Of a DNA stretch of 24,710 nt, positions 8,462-16,985 are shown piece after piece; positions within the stretch are counted from its first letter, which is position 1, and each line of letters begins with the position of its first letter. The stretch spans positions 1 through 24,710 of the forward strand of contig DBZV01000137.1 in the NCBI GenBank assembly GCA_002311865.1, written 5' to 3'. The notes beneath the pieces are model-generated. The model did no database searches. It had not been told where the DNA came from and saw only the letters and a list, made by a program, of their open reading frames with translations. This DNA is from Dehalococcoidia bacterium UBA1151 (lineage in GTDB: Bacteria > Chloroflexota > Dehalococcoidia > Lucifugimonadales > Lucifugimonadaceae). The position numbers and the translations under genes are program-made.

Positions 8462-10039
8462 ATGGGCGCTCAGGCCGGTGATTCCAAGTCCTCTATCGCG
8501 AGCGCGATCAGCAGGCGGATCAAGGAATTAACGGCTGAACCGGCAAGTCCATCCGGGATCTGGGTCCTGTTTGGCGTTCTGTTCCTGGTCTCGGTGTACC
8601 GCTGGGCGCAGTTCACACACTTCGCCGCGCCTCCGGGTTCCGACGGTGGCCAGTGGCTGGCATTTGGGCACCAGATCCTCACAGGCGAGGATATCAAAGC
8701 CGGTCTCGACCGGTACCCGCCGGTGATCCCCTTTGTGGTGGGAGTACTTGAGCGAATCGTTGGCGCAATGCTATCGCTCAAGCTGGTCGGATTCGCATCA
8801 TCCCTTGTCGTCGCGGTGCCACTCTACTACTTGTTTCGACAGATATTGCCTTGGAGGCTCGCTGTTGGCCTGGCCGTGCTCCCAACGCTCTCTCCCTACC
8901 ACGCAGAGGTGCTTTCGTTTGGAGGGTATCCGCAGCTGGCTGGCACCGGTTTCCTGCTGCTGACACTTGCGGCACTGAGCCACGGAATAGAACACAGAAA
9001 CAATCGCTGGTTACTCATTGCCGGCATCCTCACCGGCATCACCGTGGCGACCCATGCCATGGCCGTTGTCGGGCTTGTCATAGCAGTTCCCGTGGTGGTT
9101 ATTCTGGCCCAGTTACGCGTCTACGGATCAGATGGCGGGAGGCAGCAACATAACCTAAAGCCGCTGGTCTGGTGGATAGTTCCGGGTATCCTCCTGGCGT
9201 TGCCAATGGTCCTGGTGTATTGGTCTTACTTCCTGGACGCAAGTCAGACGCCATCCGGCACGCCGGCACTCACATATGGGAAGCTGTTCGACTTTTTCGA
9301 TACAGGCTGGCGATGGGAGTCGATCTTCTGGCTTGCCGGAGGAGCAGTATCCGTCGGTGTGTTCGTCGCTCAAATCAAGCGACGCGGTTCGGTCTTCGAG
9401 ATCGCCGTGGCGCTTTCGTTGCTGGCAATCGTCGGAATTCTTGGCCTGCTGGAACTTCGTTTTCTGGAACACATGGAAGTGGCGCTCGTACTCTGGGTGG
9501 GAATTGCCGGAAGCTGGGCCTACAATCGGTGGTCGTCAGATCAATCTGCGCTTAGAACACTCGCACTATTTGGCGCGTTTATGGCAGTGCTGCTCATGCT
9601 GGCGCTGGGTCATCGCCGCACCCTGATCGCGGGCGATTGGTACCGCGTACTGGATCACCAGGTAACCAGCGGTCTGGACTGGCTGAGAGTGAACGGCGAC
9701 CAAAACGCTAGAGTGGCATCATCGCCCGCGGTGCGTGGCCACAATTTCGGCTGGTGGATAGAGGGCTACACGCATATTCAGGCATACACTGCCACTGAGG
9801 AATTCTTAATCTTCGAAGAAGAGAAACGACAGGGCAAACAGGCCAAACGACTCCTTGACGCAGCCATAACCGTGCTCGAAGTTGAGGCGATAGTGGCGCA
9901 GGAGAACATTCAGTACGTGTTCCTGGACAAGGAGATAGTGCCCGTGCCCCCGCCGGGTCTGCTTTTGGCTGGATTCACCACCGCATATGAGAATGATCGC
10001 GTCAGGGTCCTGCGGCGCTCTGAGAATCAAGATCGATGA
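8462..10039 (+). CDS. Polytopic membrane protein, GT-C-like glycosyltransferase candidate
   Basis: A 525-residue protein. The start at 8462 follows AGAAAG and lies 7 bases after the oxidoreductase gene; an in-frame ATG at 8360 is inside that gene. A soluble N-terminus of about 32 residues is followed by roughly eleven hydrophobic segments to about residue 385 and a soluble C-terminal domain of about 140 residues. The first outer loop carries GSDGGQW with Asp61, where GT-C transferases of the PMT/ArnT type place a catalytic acid. DRYPP and the later FGGYPQLAG also resemble this class. If so, it transfers a sugar from a polyprenyl-phosphate donor outside the membrane, fitting the upstream DPM1-like enzyme. 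It overlaps the next gene by 4 bases. The GT-C assignment rests on topology and weak motifs. Confidence 0.85.
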   Translation: MGAQAGDSKSSIASAISRRIKELTAEPASPSGIWVLFGVLFLVSVYRWAQFTHFAAPPGSDGGQWLAFGHQILTGEDIKAGLDRYPPVIPFVVGVLERIVGAMLSLKLVGFASSLVVAVPLYYLFRQILPWRLAVGLAVLPTLSPYHAEVLSFGGYPQLAGTGFLLLTLAALSHGIEHRNNRWLLIAGILTGITVATHAMAVVGLVIAVPVVVILAQLRVYGSDGGRQQHNLKPLVWWIVPGILLALPMVLVYWSYFLDASQTPSGTPALTYGKLFDFFDTGWRWESIFWLAGGAVSVGVFVAQIKRRGSVFEIAVALSLLAIVGILGLLELRFLEHMEVALVLWVGIAGSWAYNRWSSDQSALRTLALFGAFMAVLLMLALGHRRTLIAGDWYRVLDHQVTSGLDWLRVNGDQNARVASSPAVRGHNFGWWIEGYTHIQAYTATEEFLIFEEEKRQGKQAKRLLDAAITVLEVEAIVAQENIQYVFLDKEIVPVPPPGLLLAGFTTAYENDRVRVLRRSENQDR

Positions 10040-11052
10040 CGTTGTCCGACCAACCCAATCACGATTCAAAGCGTGGTCAGCGGCTAATTGGGTTCATGAC
10101 AACCGGCGCGATTTTTGTAGCTGCCGTCGCATTAGTCGTTGCTCTGGGAGACATTGATGGCGCGGGCAGCGAACTTTCGGACGTTCAATGGCTACCACTC
10201 ATCGCGATGGTGGCCATCTCGGTCGTGAGCTACTGCGTGCGATTCGCTCGATGGCACCGGCTGCTCTCGTTCGCCGCCGGTTCTGCGGGCGGGTACGCGC
10301 GATCGTTCGTGGCGTTCGCTGCCGGTGGTCTGCTGATCTTTACGCCAGGGCGGATAGGGGAGGCGGCAAAGAGCGTCTATGCACGTGAGTTGAGCGGCAC
10401 ACCAATTAGTGCCAGCCTACCGGTGATCCTGGCCGAGCGGATCAATGACGTAGCGGTGATGGTGATCCTTGCAGTGGTGGGTCTTCTGATATTCGGCGCC
10501 ACAGGGGAGCTTGCCGCTCTGGTGATAGGCATGGGGGCACTATTTGCGGTCGCAGCGGGGCTCTATGCGCTTTTTCGCCTTATAGTGAAAAGTGTGGCCG
10601 GGCGAGGCCCGTTCGGGCTCTATGCATTCGTTCGCACATCCCGATCTTCCGTGCTCTCAATGCTGGGTCGAAGAGCACTGACCGAAAACTTCATTTTCGG
10701 CATGATCGCCTGGTCGCTTGAAGTGGCGGTCTTCTACCTCGCCATGGTGGCGGTGGGAGAGTCCTGGGGCGGCGAATTATTCCTGATAGCGCTAGCAATC
10801 TACCCGCTCGCATCCCTGGCTGGCGCGCTATCCATGTTGCCTGCAGGAATTGGCGTCACCGAAGGCGGGCTGGCGGGTCTGGCAGTTGCAGTTGGCGGTA
10901 TGGACGGCGATATAGCACTGGCGGCCACCGTACTTGCGCGCGCCTCAATTCTGGGTACTGTGGTGCTCTTCGGGTTGGTGATGCTCCCGTTACCGGCACG
11001 GCTCCAGCGCTCGACGCAACTTGACGATCGGGCATCAGTCGAGGGTTCATAA
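10036..11052 (+). CDS. Flippase-like membrane protein, LPG_synthase_TM family (UPF0104)
   Basis: A 338-residue polytopic protein with about eight hydrophobic segments. FTPGRIGEAAKS (residues 102-113) is the family signature P-G-x-x-G-E, and LAERINDV (132-139) matches the second conserved motif. This is the membrane half of MprF-type proteins; stand-alone members often occur in polysaccharide and glycolipid loci and are thought to move or handle lipid-linked substrates. The ATGA overlap with the upstream gene indicates translational coupling. The role here, moving a lipid-linked sugar or glycolipid across the membrane, is inferred. Confidence 0.9.
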   Translation: MTLSDQPNHDSKRGQRLIGFMTTGAIFVAAVALVVALGDIDGAGSELSDVQWLPLIAMVAISVVSYCVRFARWHRLLSFAAGSAGGYARSFVAFAAGGLLIFTPGRIGEAAKSVYARELSGTPISASLPVILAERINDVAVMVILAVVGLLIFGATGELAALVIGMGALFAVAAGLYALFRLIVKSVAGRGPFGLYAFVRTSRSSVLSMLGRRALTENFIFGMIAWSLEVAVFYLAMVAVGESWGGELFLIALAIYPLASLAGALSMLPAGIGVTEGGLAGLAVAVGGMDGDIALAATVLARASILGTVVLFGLVMLPLPARLQRSTQLDDRASVEGS

Positions 11053-11062
11053 TGAGCCAATC

Positions 11063-13573
11063 TTGAATAAGCTCAGATCACTAATTCAAAGGTTCAGCCG
11101 ACCAGAAGCCCGAAAGCGAATAGCTGGTTACGCTGTACTCACTTTCGTTGCACTGATGATCGCCTGGACCATCGCTGGCGGATTACGCGCCCGGTCAGCA
11201 GCCAACGAACTGATTACCCTGTCGGACGAGATATTCGCGACCGACGAGAGTGAGGATATCAATGCCCGATTGGCGCGGATAACCGATGCGCTGGAGAAAG
11301 CCGAGTCTGATCTCAGCAGTCTTGGCGTTTGGATACTGCCATACCGAGTCGCCGCACCAGTGATGCGAATCGTTCCGAGCCGTGGGGGCGATGCAAGCGA
11401 GATGGCCGATCTGGTGGACTACGCCCTGGATCTAGTGCATGCAGCCGAACCGATCAGCGAGCTGGCGATTGATCTCACTGTGGATGGCCTTCCTTCATCG
11501 CTATCCGACCTAGATGAGACGCTGGAAATACTTGAATCATCTGGCACCCTCATTGAGGCTGCCGTGACCGCCGTCGAAGTGGCAGCAGACCAGCGCGCCG
11601 CTATTGATGACGACCGACTATCGGAAGGCGTGAGAAACCGGATTGAAACCGCCGATCGACTGTTCGAGACTCTGCGGGCGGCGGTGACGCTGGCGCAAGC
11701 TGCCCGCGAGAGCGTTGAGCACGTACAGATCATCAGGTCTGAGGGCGGAGATCTCGTGGACCTCGCGGATGGTACCGGCGTATCAGCCGCGTTATCACTT
11801 GGCACGGACTTGCTGGAATCGGAAGAGGCGATTGCCAACTCCACCCGGGAAGTAATCGGCATCGTACGTGGAGTGCTCTCAGAAATCGATGTTCTGGAGC
11901 CGCTAGTGCCGGTGACAAGTGATGAAGTGGGCCGGTGGCTTGAATTCGGCAGCGATCTGATTGAAAGCGTGGACGGTATCGCAAAGTCGTTGAAGGCCGT
12001 CCAGGAGCTGGCAGGCGCCGGTTTCGCCGAAGATCCTGAGGATGCCGAACAGCTAGGGGTTGAAATTACGAGACTGATTGAGGAGTCCAAATCGCTGGAA
12101 GTGTTGATAAGCGACCCTCCCGAGTTGCCGGGTTTGCCCGATATACCGGAGCGGGTTCCCGAACTGCTCCAGGACCTGGCGGTGGCGGGTGCGTACCTCC
12201 GGGAGTTCCTGGGATTCAACGGCCCAAGGGTCCATCTGGTACTCGCTCAGGATGAGGAAGAGCTTCGGCCATCGGGCGGATTTCTGGGAGCCGTCTGGCA
12301 GCTCAACATGGATAAAGGACGCCTCGTTTCCCGCGAGTTTGCCAGCAGCTACGACGTGGACGGCGCTTTGGGGCCAAGAGCGTGGACTTCCGCACCACCA
12401 AGTTTCACGCTTGGGCTGGGCTCTCAGGTAATCCCATTCCGAGATCTGAACTGGTATGTCGATTTCCCGTACGCGGCTGACCGCTTGAGGCGGAGCTACG
12501 TCACTCACATGAAGATCAATCCAAGCACGATCGTGACCATCAACCAGACGATCATGGCAAAGGTGATCGATGCCATTGGTCCCATCGAAGTAGGGGAAGG
12601 CGCCTCGAAGAGGCTGCTGGATGGCGATGCCGCAAGGGACTACTTGAGAGTTGGAATCAACACCAGTGGAAAAGATATTCCTGTCACCTGGGATGAGCAG
12701 CGATATGCATCATTCCTTCTTGGAAACGCCTTGTTGGAGTCGCTCACCGGCGGAGAGTCTGCAAATCCAGGCTCATTGGTTCAGGCGATCGTGGAGGCCG
12801 CGAACTCCGGTGAAATGCGAATCTCTACCCGCAACTTTGACGCGGTGCAGCTATTCCGAAAACTGGGCTGGGACGGCGGCCTGCTGCCCTATGAACGAGA
12901 CGGTTTCTATGTAGTTGAAAGCAGCGCCTACGCACCCAAAATCAGCCACCTAATCGGTCGATCGTTCCAGTACACGGCGCGACTTGACCCCGAGGGGACC
13001 GCGATCGGTGAGCTAACCCTTGAATATGAGAATCCGGTCAACAGCATTGGCGAGGACTGCCGACAGGCGCCACTTGCGGAGGGCGAGAGTTGCTACTGGA
13101 TGATCTCAAGGATAATTATTCCAAGCGGCGCCGAGGTTACATCGCTGCCAGACATGCCGGCCCCACCGGGGTCGATCGCATCGACGGTAGAGAGGACGCC
13201 GGAGAACACGGCAATGGCATTTGATGGTGCAGATGGCCTCCCCTTCAAGGTGCAGGAGGTCTCTGGGTTTATAGTCGTTGAGCCAAAGACGACAAGGTCC
13301 ATCGGCATTACTTACGAGCTGCCGAATGCCGCGGTGCAGAGCACGGACGGGGTCTGGCGATACGACCTGAAAATTCGCCGCCAGCCAGGCACCGGGTCCC
13401 CGCGCGTATCGGTGAAGATTAAACTCCCTGATGATTCATGTGTGGTCGGCTCAGATCCAGATCTGTCAGTTTCGCCAGACGGTCTACTCTACTCGTTCGA
13501 CTTGAACGCCGATAGAACAATCACCATCTGGTACGGCACAGACGCGGAGACGTGCACCGCTCAGGCTGCTTAG
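11063..13573 (+). CDS. DUF4012 domain protein, membrane-anchored
   Basis: About 836 residues. No ATG fits the start: candidates are TTG at 11063 (chosen, 10 bases after the previous stop) or TTG at 11021, inside the previous gene. One membrane helix (about 20-40) follows a basic N-terminus. Residues 45-375 are acidic, Leu/Ile/Ser-rich and predicted helical, probably a long coiled extracytoplasmic stalk. The DUF4012 core begins near 390 (VHLVLAQDEEELRPSGGFLG) and runs to about 610, including LNWYVDFPYAADRLR and the ARDYLRVG segment. The last 200 residues look beta-rich. DUF4012 proteins occur near surface-polysaccharide genes in Actinobacteria and Chloroflexota, but their activity is not established to my knowledge. 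As the last gene of the run it may handle or attach the finished glycan. Confidence 0.88.
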   Translation: MNKLRSLIQRFSRPEARKRIAGYAVLTFVALMIAWTIAGGLRARSAANELITLSDEIFATDESEDINARLARITDALEKAESDLSSLGVWILPYRVAAPVMRIVPSRGGDASEMADLVDYALDLVHAAEPISELAIDLTVDGLPSSLSDLDETLEILESSGTLIEAAVTAVEVAADQRAAIDDDRLSEGVRNRIETADRLFETLRAAVTLAQAARESVEHVQIIRSEGGDLVDLADGTGVSAALSLGTDLLESEEAIANSTREVIGIVRGVLSEIDVLEPLVPVTSDEVGRWLEFGSDLIESVDGIAKSLKAVQELAGAGFAEDPEDAEQLGVEITRLIEESKSLEVLISDPPELPGLPDIPERVPELLQDLAVAGAYLREFLGFNGPRVHLVLAQDEEELRPSGGFLGAVWQLNMDKGRLVSREFASSYDVDGALGPRAWTSAPPSFTLGLGSQVIPFRDLNWYVDFPYAADRLRRSYVTHMKINPSTIVTINQTIMAKVIDAIGPIEVGEGASKRLLDGDAARDYLRVGINTSGKDIPVTWDEQRYASFLLGNALLESLTGGESANPGSLVQAIVEAANSGEMRISTRNFDAVQLFRKLGWDGGLLPYERDGFYVVESSAYAPKISHLIGRSFQYTARLDPEGTAIGELTLEYENPVNSIGEDCRQAPLAEGESCYWMISRIIIPSGAEVTSLPDMPAPPGSIASTVERTPENTAMAFDGADGLPFKVQEVSGFIVVEPKTTRSIGITYELPNAAVQSTDGVWRYDLKIRRQPGTGSPRVSVKIKLPDDSCVVGSDPDLSVSPDGLLYSFDLNADRTITIWYGTDAETCTAQAA

Positions 13574-13598
13574 TAACTCACCAGATCCTGAACGGCCC

Positions 13599-14480
13599 TC
13601 AATGACCGTGGGGAACTACCGGTACCTTCATAATCTCTTCGGCGAAGATGAGATCGCCATCGTAGATGGCCTTCACGTCCCCAATTCCCTTCTCCATTGG
13701 GCCGTGTTGCGATAGATGCGGTCCAATGTGGGCGAGCGCCAGCTTCTTGATGCCGGCAGCCTGGGCCATGCGGGCAGCGCCTTTCGTGCCGCATTGGCCG
13801 GGGGCTTCGCCGTCGGCGTCCATGATGTCCTGGTCGTCCCAGCACATGCTGAACATGACGTCAGCATCTTTAGCCAACTCAATCACCGAATCACAGGGCT
13901 GTGTATCACCGGTGAACACGATGCTGCCTTCGTCTGAGTCGAAGCGGTACGCAAGTGAGTCGAGATACGGCTGTACATGCTCCGCGGGCGCGGCTGTGAC
14001 CTGCCAATCGGGGCCTGAGTACACGAGTCCCGGACCAACATCGCGAGCATCGATATCTGGTTTCGGGCGAGGCAGTTTTCCGCCCCGATTTACGTGGATT
14101 TTCTGGCTGAGAGGGTGGTTTACGCGGGCAATCCAATCATGGGCGAAGATGCCTTTCTTCTCGTCCATGATCCCTTCGGTAATGAACTCTGTGAGATGTG
14201 GACCAACAACCTCAAGCTTGTTCTCTTTGCCAGTTGATTGATCCCATCGGCAAAGCAGGAAGCAGGGGTAGTCGATATCGTGATCGAAGTGGTGGTGAGT
14301 GAAGAAGAGTTGATCAATCTCGGTAGGAAACAGGCCCGCTTTGACGAGCTTATGAGTTGCTGCGGGGCCGCAGTCGAACATCATGCTGCGGCCATCTTTC
14401 ATCTTGACTACATACGAGGTACCAAATCGATCTGCGGTAGGGGTCGGTGTGCCCGCTCCAAGTACATATACATCAACCAA
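13599..14480 (-). CDS. Metallo-beta-lactamase-fold hydrolase, RNase Z-like
   Basis: A 293-residue protein. The signature H-x-H-x-D-H is His62, His64, Asp66, His67 in THHHFDHD. Further di-zinc ligands fit His168 (PAEHVQ), Asp192 (TGDTQ) and His251 (LAHIGP). The opening VDVYVLGAGTPTP is typical of RNase Z/ElaC-type proteins. It has extra segments relative to tRNase Z, so the substrate may be a small molecule or arylsulfate-like compound rather than tRNA. The start is TTG at 14480; no in-frame ATG fits and a good Shine-Dalgarno lies 7 bases upstream. It faces the end of the DUF4012 gene 25 bases away and follows the DUF1272 gene on the same strand. Confidence 0.9.
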   Translation of the reverse strand: MVDVYVLGAGTPTPTADRFGTSYVVKMKDGRSMMFDCGPAATHKLVKAGLFPTEIDQLFFTHHHFDHDIDYPCFLLCRWDQSTGKENKLEVVGPHLTEFITEGIMDEKKGIFAHDWIARVNHPLSQKIHVNRGGKLPRPKPDIDARDVGPGLVYSGPDWQVTAAPAEHVQPYLDSLAYRFDSDEGSIVFTGDTQPCDSVIELAKDADVMFSMCWDDQDIMDADGEAPGQCGTKGAARMAQAAGIKKLALAHIGPHLSQHGPMEKGIGDVKAIYDGDLIFAEEIMKVPVVPHGH

Positions 14481-14487
14481 TGGGTGT

Positions 14488-14492
14488 TCCTT
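14488..14492 (-). promoter_or_regulatory. Ribosome binding site supporting a TTG start
   Basis: AAGGA on the minus strand, 7 bases before the TTG at 14480, decides the start of the hydrolase gene. Confidence 0.6.
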
Positions 14493-14534
14493 TATTGGGG
14501 GCCTGAAATTGTGGTTTCGGGATTGGTAGCCTGA

Positions 14535-14720
14535 CTAGGTCGCTTTCGGCAGTCGGGTAGGGCGGCTAACCAGTTCACCGCTGCAATTTGGACAGGTTTT
14601 ACTGAACGACCCGGTGCAACTGGGGCACCACGTACATTGATAGCTACAAATGAACGCCGCGTCCGTGTGACCAAGCTGACTGCCGCACCGTTCACACTCT
14701 GTACGCATCTCTAGCGCCAT
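14535..14720 (-). CDS. DUF1272 small zinc-ribbon-like protein
   Basis: A 61-residue protein with eight cysteines (9, 12, 25, 29, 32, 35, 43, 46), enough for two zinc sites. The opening LEMRTECERCGSQL, central ICSYQCTWCPSC and closing CPNCSGELVSRP match the DUF1272 layout as I remember it. The ATG at 14720 was preferred to a TTG at 14762 because family members begin close to the LEMR motif. Function is unknown; compact cysteine clusters suggest nucleic-acid or protein binding. It lies 54 bases upstream of the hydrolase gene on the same strand, so they may be co-transcribed. Confidence 0.85.
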   Translation of the reverse strand: MALEMRTECERCGSQLGHTDAAFICSYQCTWCPSCTGSFSKTCPNCSGELVSRPTRLPKAT

Positions 14721-14900
14721 CGTTGCTAACTCGGCTGCTGAATATACAGCACGACCGGGCAATTTTATCTATGAGAGAACCATACCAGCAGCTCTACACC
14801 GTGCTAGAGTCTCGCTGAGATAGAAATCGATCGAGATCGACACCGCATCAATATCAGATGTAAACCATTAATAATAAAATACATGTAAAGGATTTTTGAG
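14721..14900. promoter_or_regulatory. Divergent intergenic region with AT-rich stretch
   Basis: These 180 bases separate the minus-strand DUF1272 gene from the plus-strand M28 gene and must hold both promoters. The part from about 14850 to 14890 is clearly AT-rich, but I could not pick a convincing -35/-10 pair. AAAGGA at 14887-14892 is a good ribosome binding site, 8 bases before the ATG at 14901. Confidence 0.4.
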
Positions 14901-16283
14901 ATGAATTGGAAGACCACGGACCGCTATTTGATCGGGGAATCGTGGGTAGGGTCACAGATTGATCAGCACCTTCACAAGTTGTGCGTAGAGATCGGTCCTC
15001 GCTGGGGAGGGACCCCAGCAGAACGCTCGGCAGCAGAGTACATTCGAGATGCGATGGCAGCCAACGGCTTGAGCAACGCAGAGCTTGAAGAGTTTCCGAT
15101 CAAGACCTGGTCCTGGAAGTCGGCATCGCTATCGCTAATCGGGACCAGAGAACAGCTCGATATCCTTCCGTTCAACCACTGTGAGGCCGTGGACGTTGAA
15201 GCGCCGCTGGTTGACGTGGGGTTCGGCACCGCCCGCGAAGCCACCCAGGCGCGCGAACGGCTCGCGGGCGCAGTGGCATTGATGAATCTGACGTTCGAGC
15301 AGTTCAGCGCACCAGAACATCACGGTCAGAGGCTACAGACGCTTGCTGAAGCCGATGCAGTCGCCGCAATCGTCATAGATCCCAAAGACGGCCGTCGTAT
15401 GGAGTACCACAGTGGCGCAGACTGGCGTCAGCCCGGATACCAGCCCGGCGCACTCCCAACAGTCACCACCTCCCGAGAGCACGGCGGCCTGCTGAGGAGC
15501 GCGGCGGCAAACGGCGTACAGGTTGCACTCAAAGTTGATGGCAAGCGTTTTGAGGCCACGGCAACGAATACCGTCACAGACATGGTTGGAGAGCAGTGGC
15601 CTGAGGAGATACTGGTGCTCGCGGGCCACCACGACACAGTCATTGACGCCCCCGGCGGCAACGACAACGGCTCTGGCACAGTCACTGTCATGGAAGTGGC
15701 CCGCGTGATGCAGGGGCTCGCCGACGAGCTTGGAATTCGCCCCGGACGGACCATTCGATTCGCAACGTGGAGTGGAGAGGAGCAGGGACTGCAAGGCGCC
15801 TACGCCCACGTGGCCAAACATTGGCCGATCGGCTCTGACGTTCCACTGCCCAGACTCAATATCAATCTTGACGAGCTATCCACCGCCACAGTGAAGGGCC
15901 TCGTGTTGACGTTCCCGCACCTCCGCGAATTCGTGCAGGTGCAGTTGGATCACATGAGTGGCGGCTACCGGTGCCACGTCATGGCGCAGATGGACGCCAA
16001 TTCAGACCACTTCCCGTTCGCCAGGCGCGGAATTGACGCGTCAATGTGCTGGCGATGGCGGTTCGCAGCACGGAACCCGGATGCCAACTTCCATCACGAG
16101 CCGGGAGATACGATCGACAAGGTGCGCCCACGTGAGTTACACGAGTACGTGGCGTTCCTGTCCCGCCTGCTGCTCAGGCTGTCGCTAATCCCACCGCATG
16201 ACTGGCCCGAAAACCACAACACCCCGCAGTCAATAGAGCAGAGGCTTCTAGATGAGATCGCTCAAGTGGTACGCGTGAACTAA
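14901..16283 (+). CDS. M28 family zinc metallopeptidase with PA-like insert
   Basis: A 460-residue protein. Di-zinc ligands of the M28 aminopeptidase fold can be placed: His in AGHHD (243/244), bridging Asp255 in GGNDNGSGT, catalytic and metal Glu293/294 in SGEEQG, Asp324 in NLDEL and His398/399 in FHHEPGDT. SDHFPF (368-373) is also typical. Residues 100-220 form a PA-like domain as in many M28 enzymes. No signal peptide is visible, so it is probably cytoplasmic and may act on peptides or N-acyl amino acids. The start has a strong ribosome binding site. Its stop overlaps the next start by one base (TAATG), implying coupling. Confidence 0.93.
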   Translation: MNWKTTDRYLIGESWVGSQIDQHLHKLCVEIGPRWGGTPAERSAAEYIRDAMAANGLSNAELEEFPIKTWSWKSASLSLIGTREQLDILPFNHCEAVDVEAPLVDVGFGTAREATQARERLAGAVALMNLTFEQFSAPEHHGQRLQTLAEADAVAAIVIDPKDGRRMEYHSGADWRQPGYQPGALPTVTTSREHGGLLRSAAANGVQVALKVDGKRFEATATNTVTDMVGEQWPEEILVLAGHHDTVIDAPGGNDNGSGTVTVMEVARVMQGLADELGIRPGRTIRFATWSGEEQGLQGAYAHVAKHWPIGSDVPLPRLNINLDELSTATVKGLVLTFPHLREFVQVQLDHMSGGYRCHVMAQMDANSDHFPFARRGIDASMCWRWRFAARNPDANFHHEPGDTIDKVRPRELHEYVAFLSRLLLRLSLIPPHDWPENHNTPQSIEQRLLDEIAQVVRVN

Positions 16284-16978
16284 TGAGTGAACATGGACTC
16301 TCGAAAGATCAACTAGAGAACGCACTTCGTTTTGAAGGATACGGACGGAAATCAGCTCCATACTGGTTCCTGGGAATGGAGGAGGGTGGTGGGTCGATTG
16401 AGGAGCTTGTTGAGCGGGTAAAATTGTTCGATTCTGTTGAAGATCTGTATTCGGCCCATGCCAAATTGGGGTTGGAAGAGACGATGCACCGCCACGTCCT
16501 CACGTGGCGCGTGATGTCGAAACTTGTCATGGCGATGGAAGGCACGCCTGACTGGCAGGAGACGGCTAGCGCTCGAGAATATCAAGCAACCAGATTGGGA
16601 AGAAAAGACGCCGATACATTTTTAGCCGAACTGATGCCTCTACCCTCCCCATCAACTGCAGTGTGGCCCTACGAATCGCTATATGCGACACGGGATGAGT
16701 ACTACCTGGAAGTGCGACCAAAAAGGACCGAATGGCTGCGCTCGGAACTGTCGATACACCAGCCAAGTTTCGTCATCTGCTACGGAAAAGGAAACCGGCG
16801 TTTTCACCAGGAAATATTTAGTGATGTGGAATTCGTTGTGGAAGTCGACGGTAAAATCCGGGTTGGAGCGCGCGAGAAAAGCACTCTACTGTTGTTGCCA
16901 TTCCTCTCATATGATCTCGTGACGACGGCGCTGATTACGCGAATCGCGGATCTGTTTGAATCAACTAAGAGGAGGTAG
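16283..16978 (+). CDS. Hypothetical protein, possibly uracil-DNA-glycosylase-like fold
   Basis: I do not firmly recognise this 231-residue protein. PYWFLGMEEGG (26-36), FLAELMPLPSP (113-123) and PSFVICYGKG (161-170) fall in the order and spacing of the three core segments of the UDG superfamily (a G-x-x-P-G-like loop, an N-x-x-P-like strand, and a p-x-x-v-v-x-x-G strand). The catalytic Asp/Asn of classical UDGs is not clear; Glu33-Glu34 takes that place. No signal peptide or membrane segment is seen. It is translationally coupled to the M28 gene and converges with the SelA-like gene, whose end is 7 bases away. The glycosylase idea is a weak inference. Confidence 0.75.
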   Translation: MSEHGLSKDQLENALRFEGYGRKSAPYWFLGMEEGGGSIEELVERVKLFDSVEDLYSAHAKLGLEETMHRHVLTWRVMSKLVMAMEGTPDWQETASAREYQATRLGRKDADTFLAELMPLPSPSTAVWPYESLYATRDEYYLEVRPKRTEWLRSELSIHQPSFVICYGKGNRRFHQEIFSDVEFVVEVDGKIRVGAREKSTLLLLPFLSYDLVTTALITRIADLFESTKRR

Positions 16979-16985
16979 CGCCCAT

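Noticed and set aside
11419..12219. 266-codon minus-strand frame inside the DUF4012 gene
   Set aside because: The translation is Ser/Arg/Thr-rich without motifs and is antisense to a convincing gene.
13666..14241. 191-codon plus-strand frame opposite the hydrolase gene
   Set aside because: It is antisense to a gene with a full set of zinc ligands and shows no family motif.
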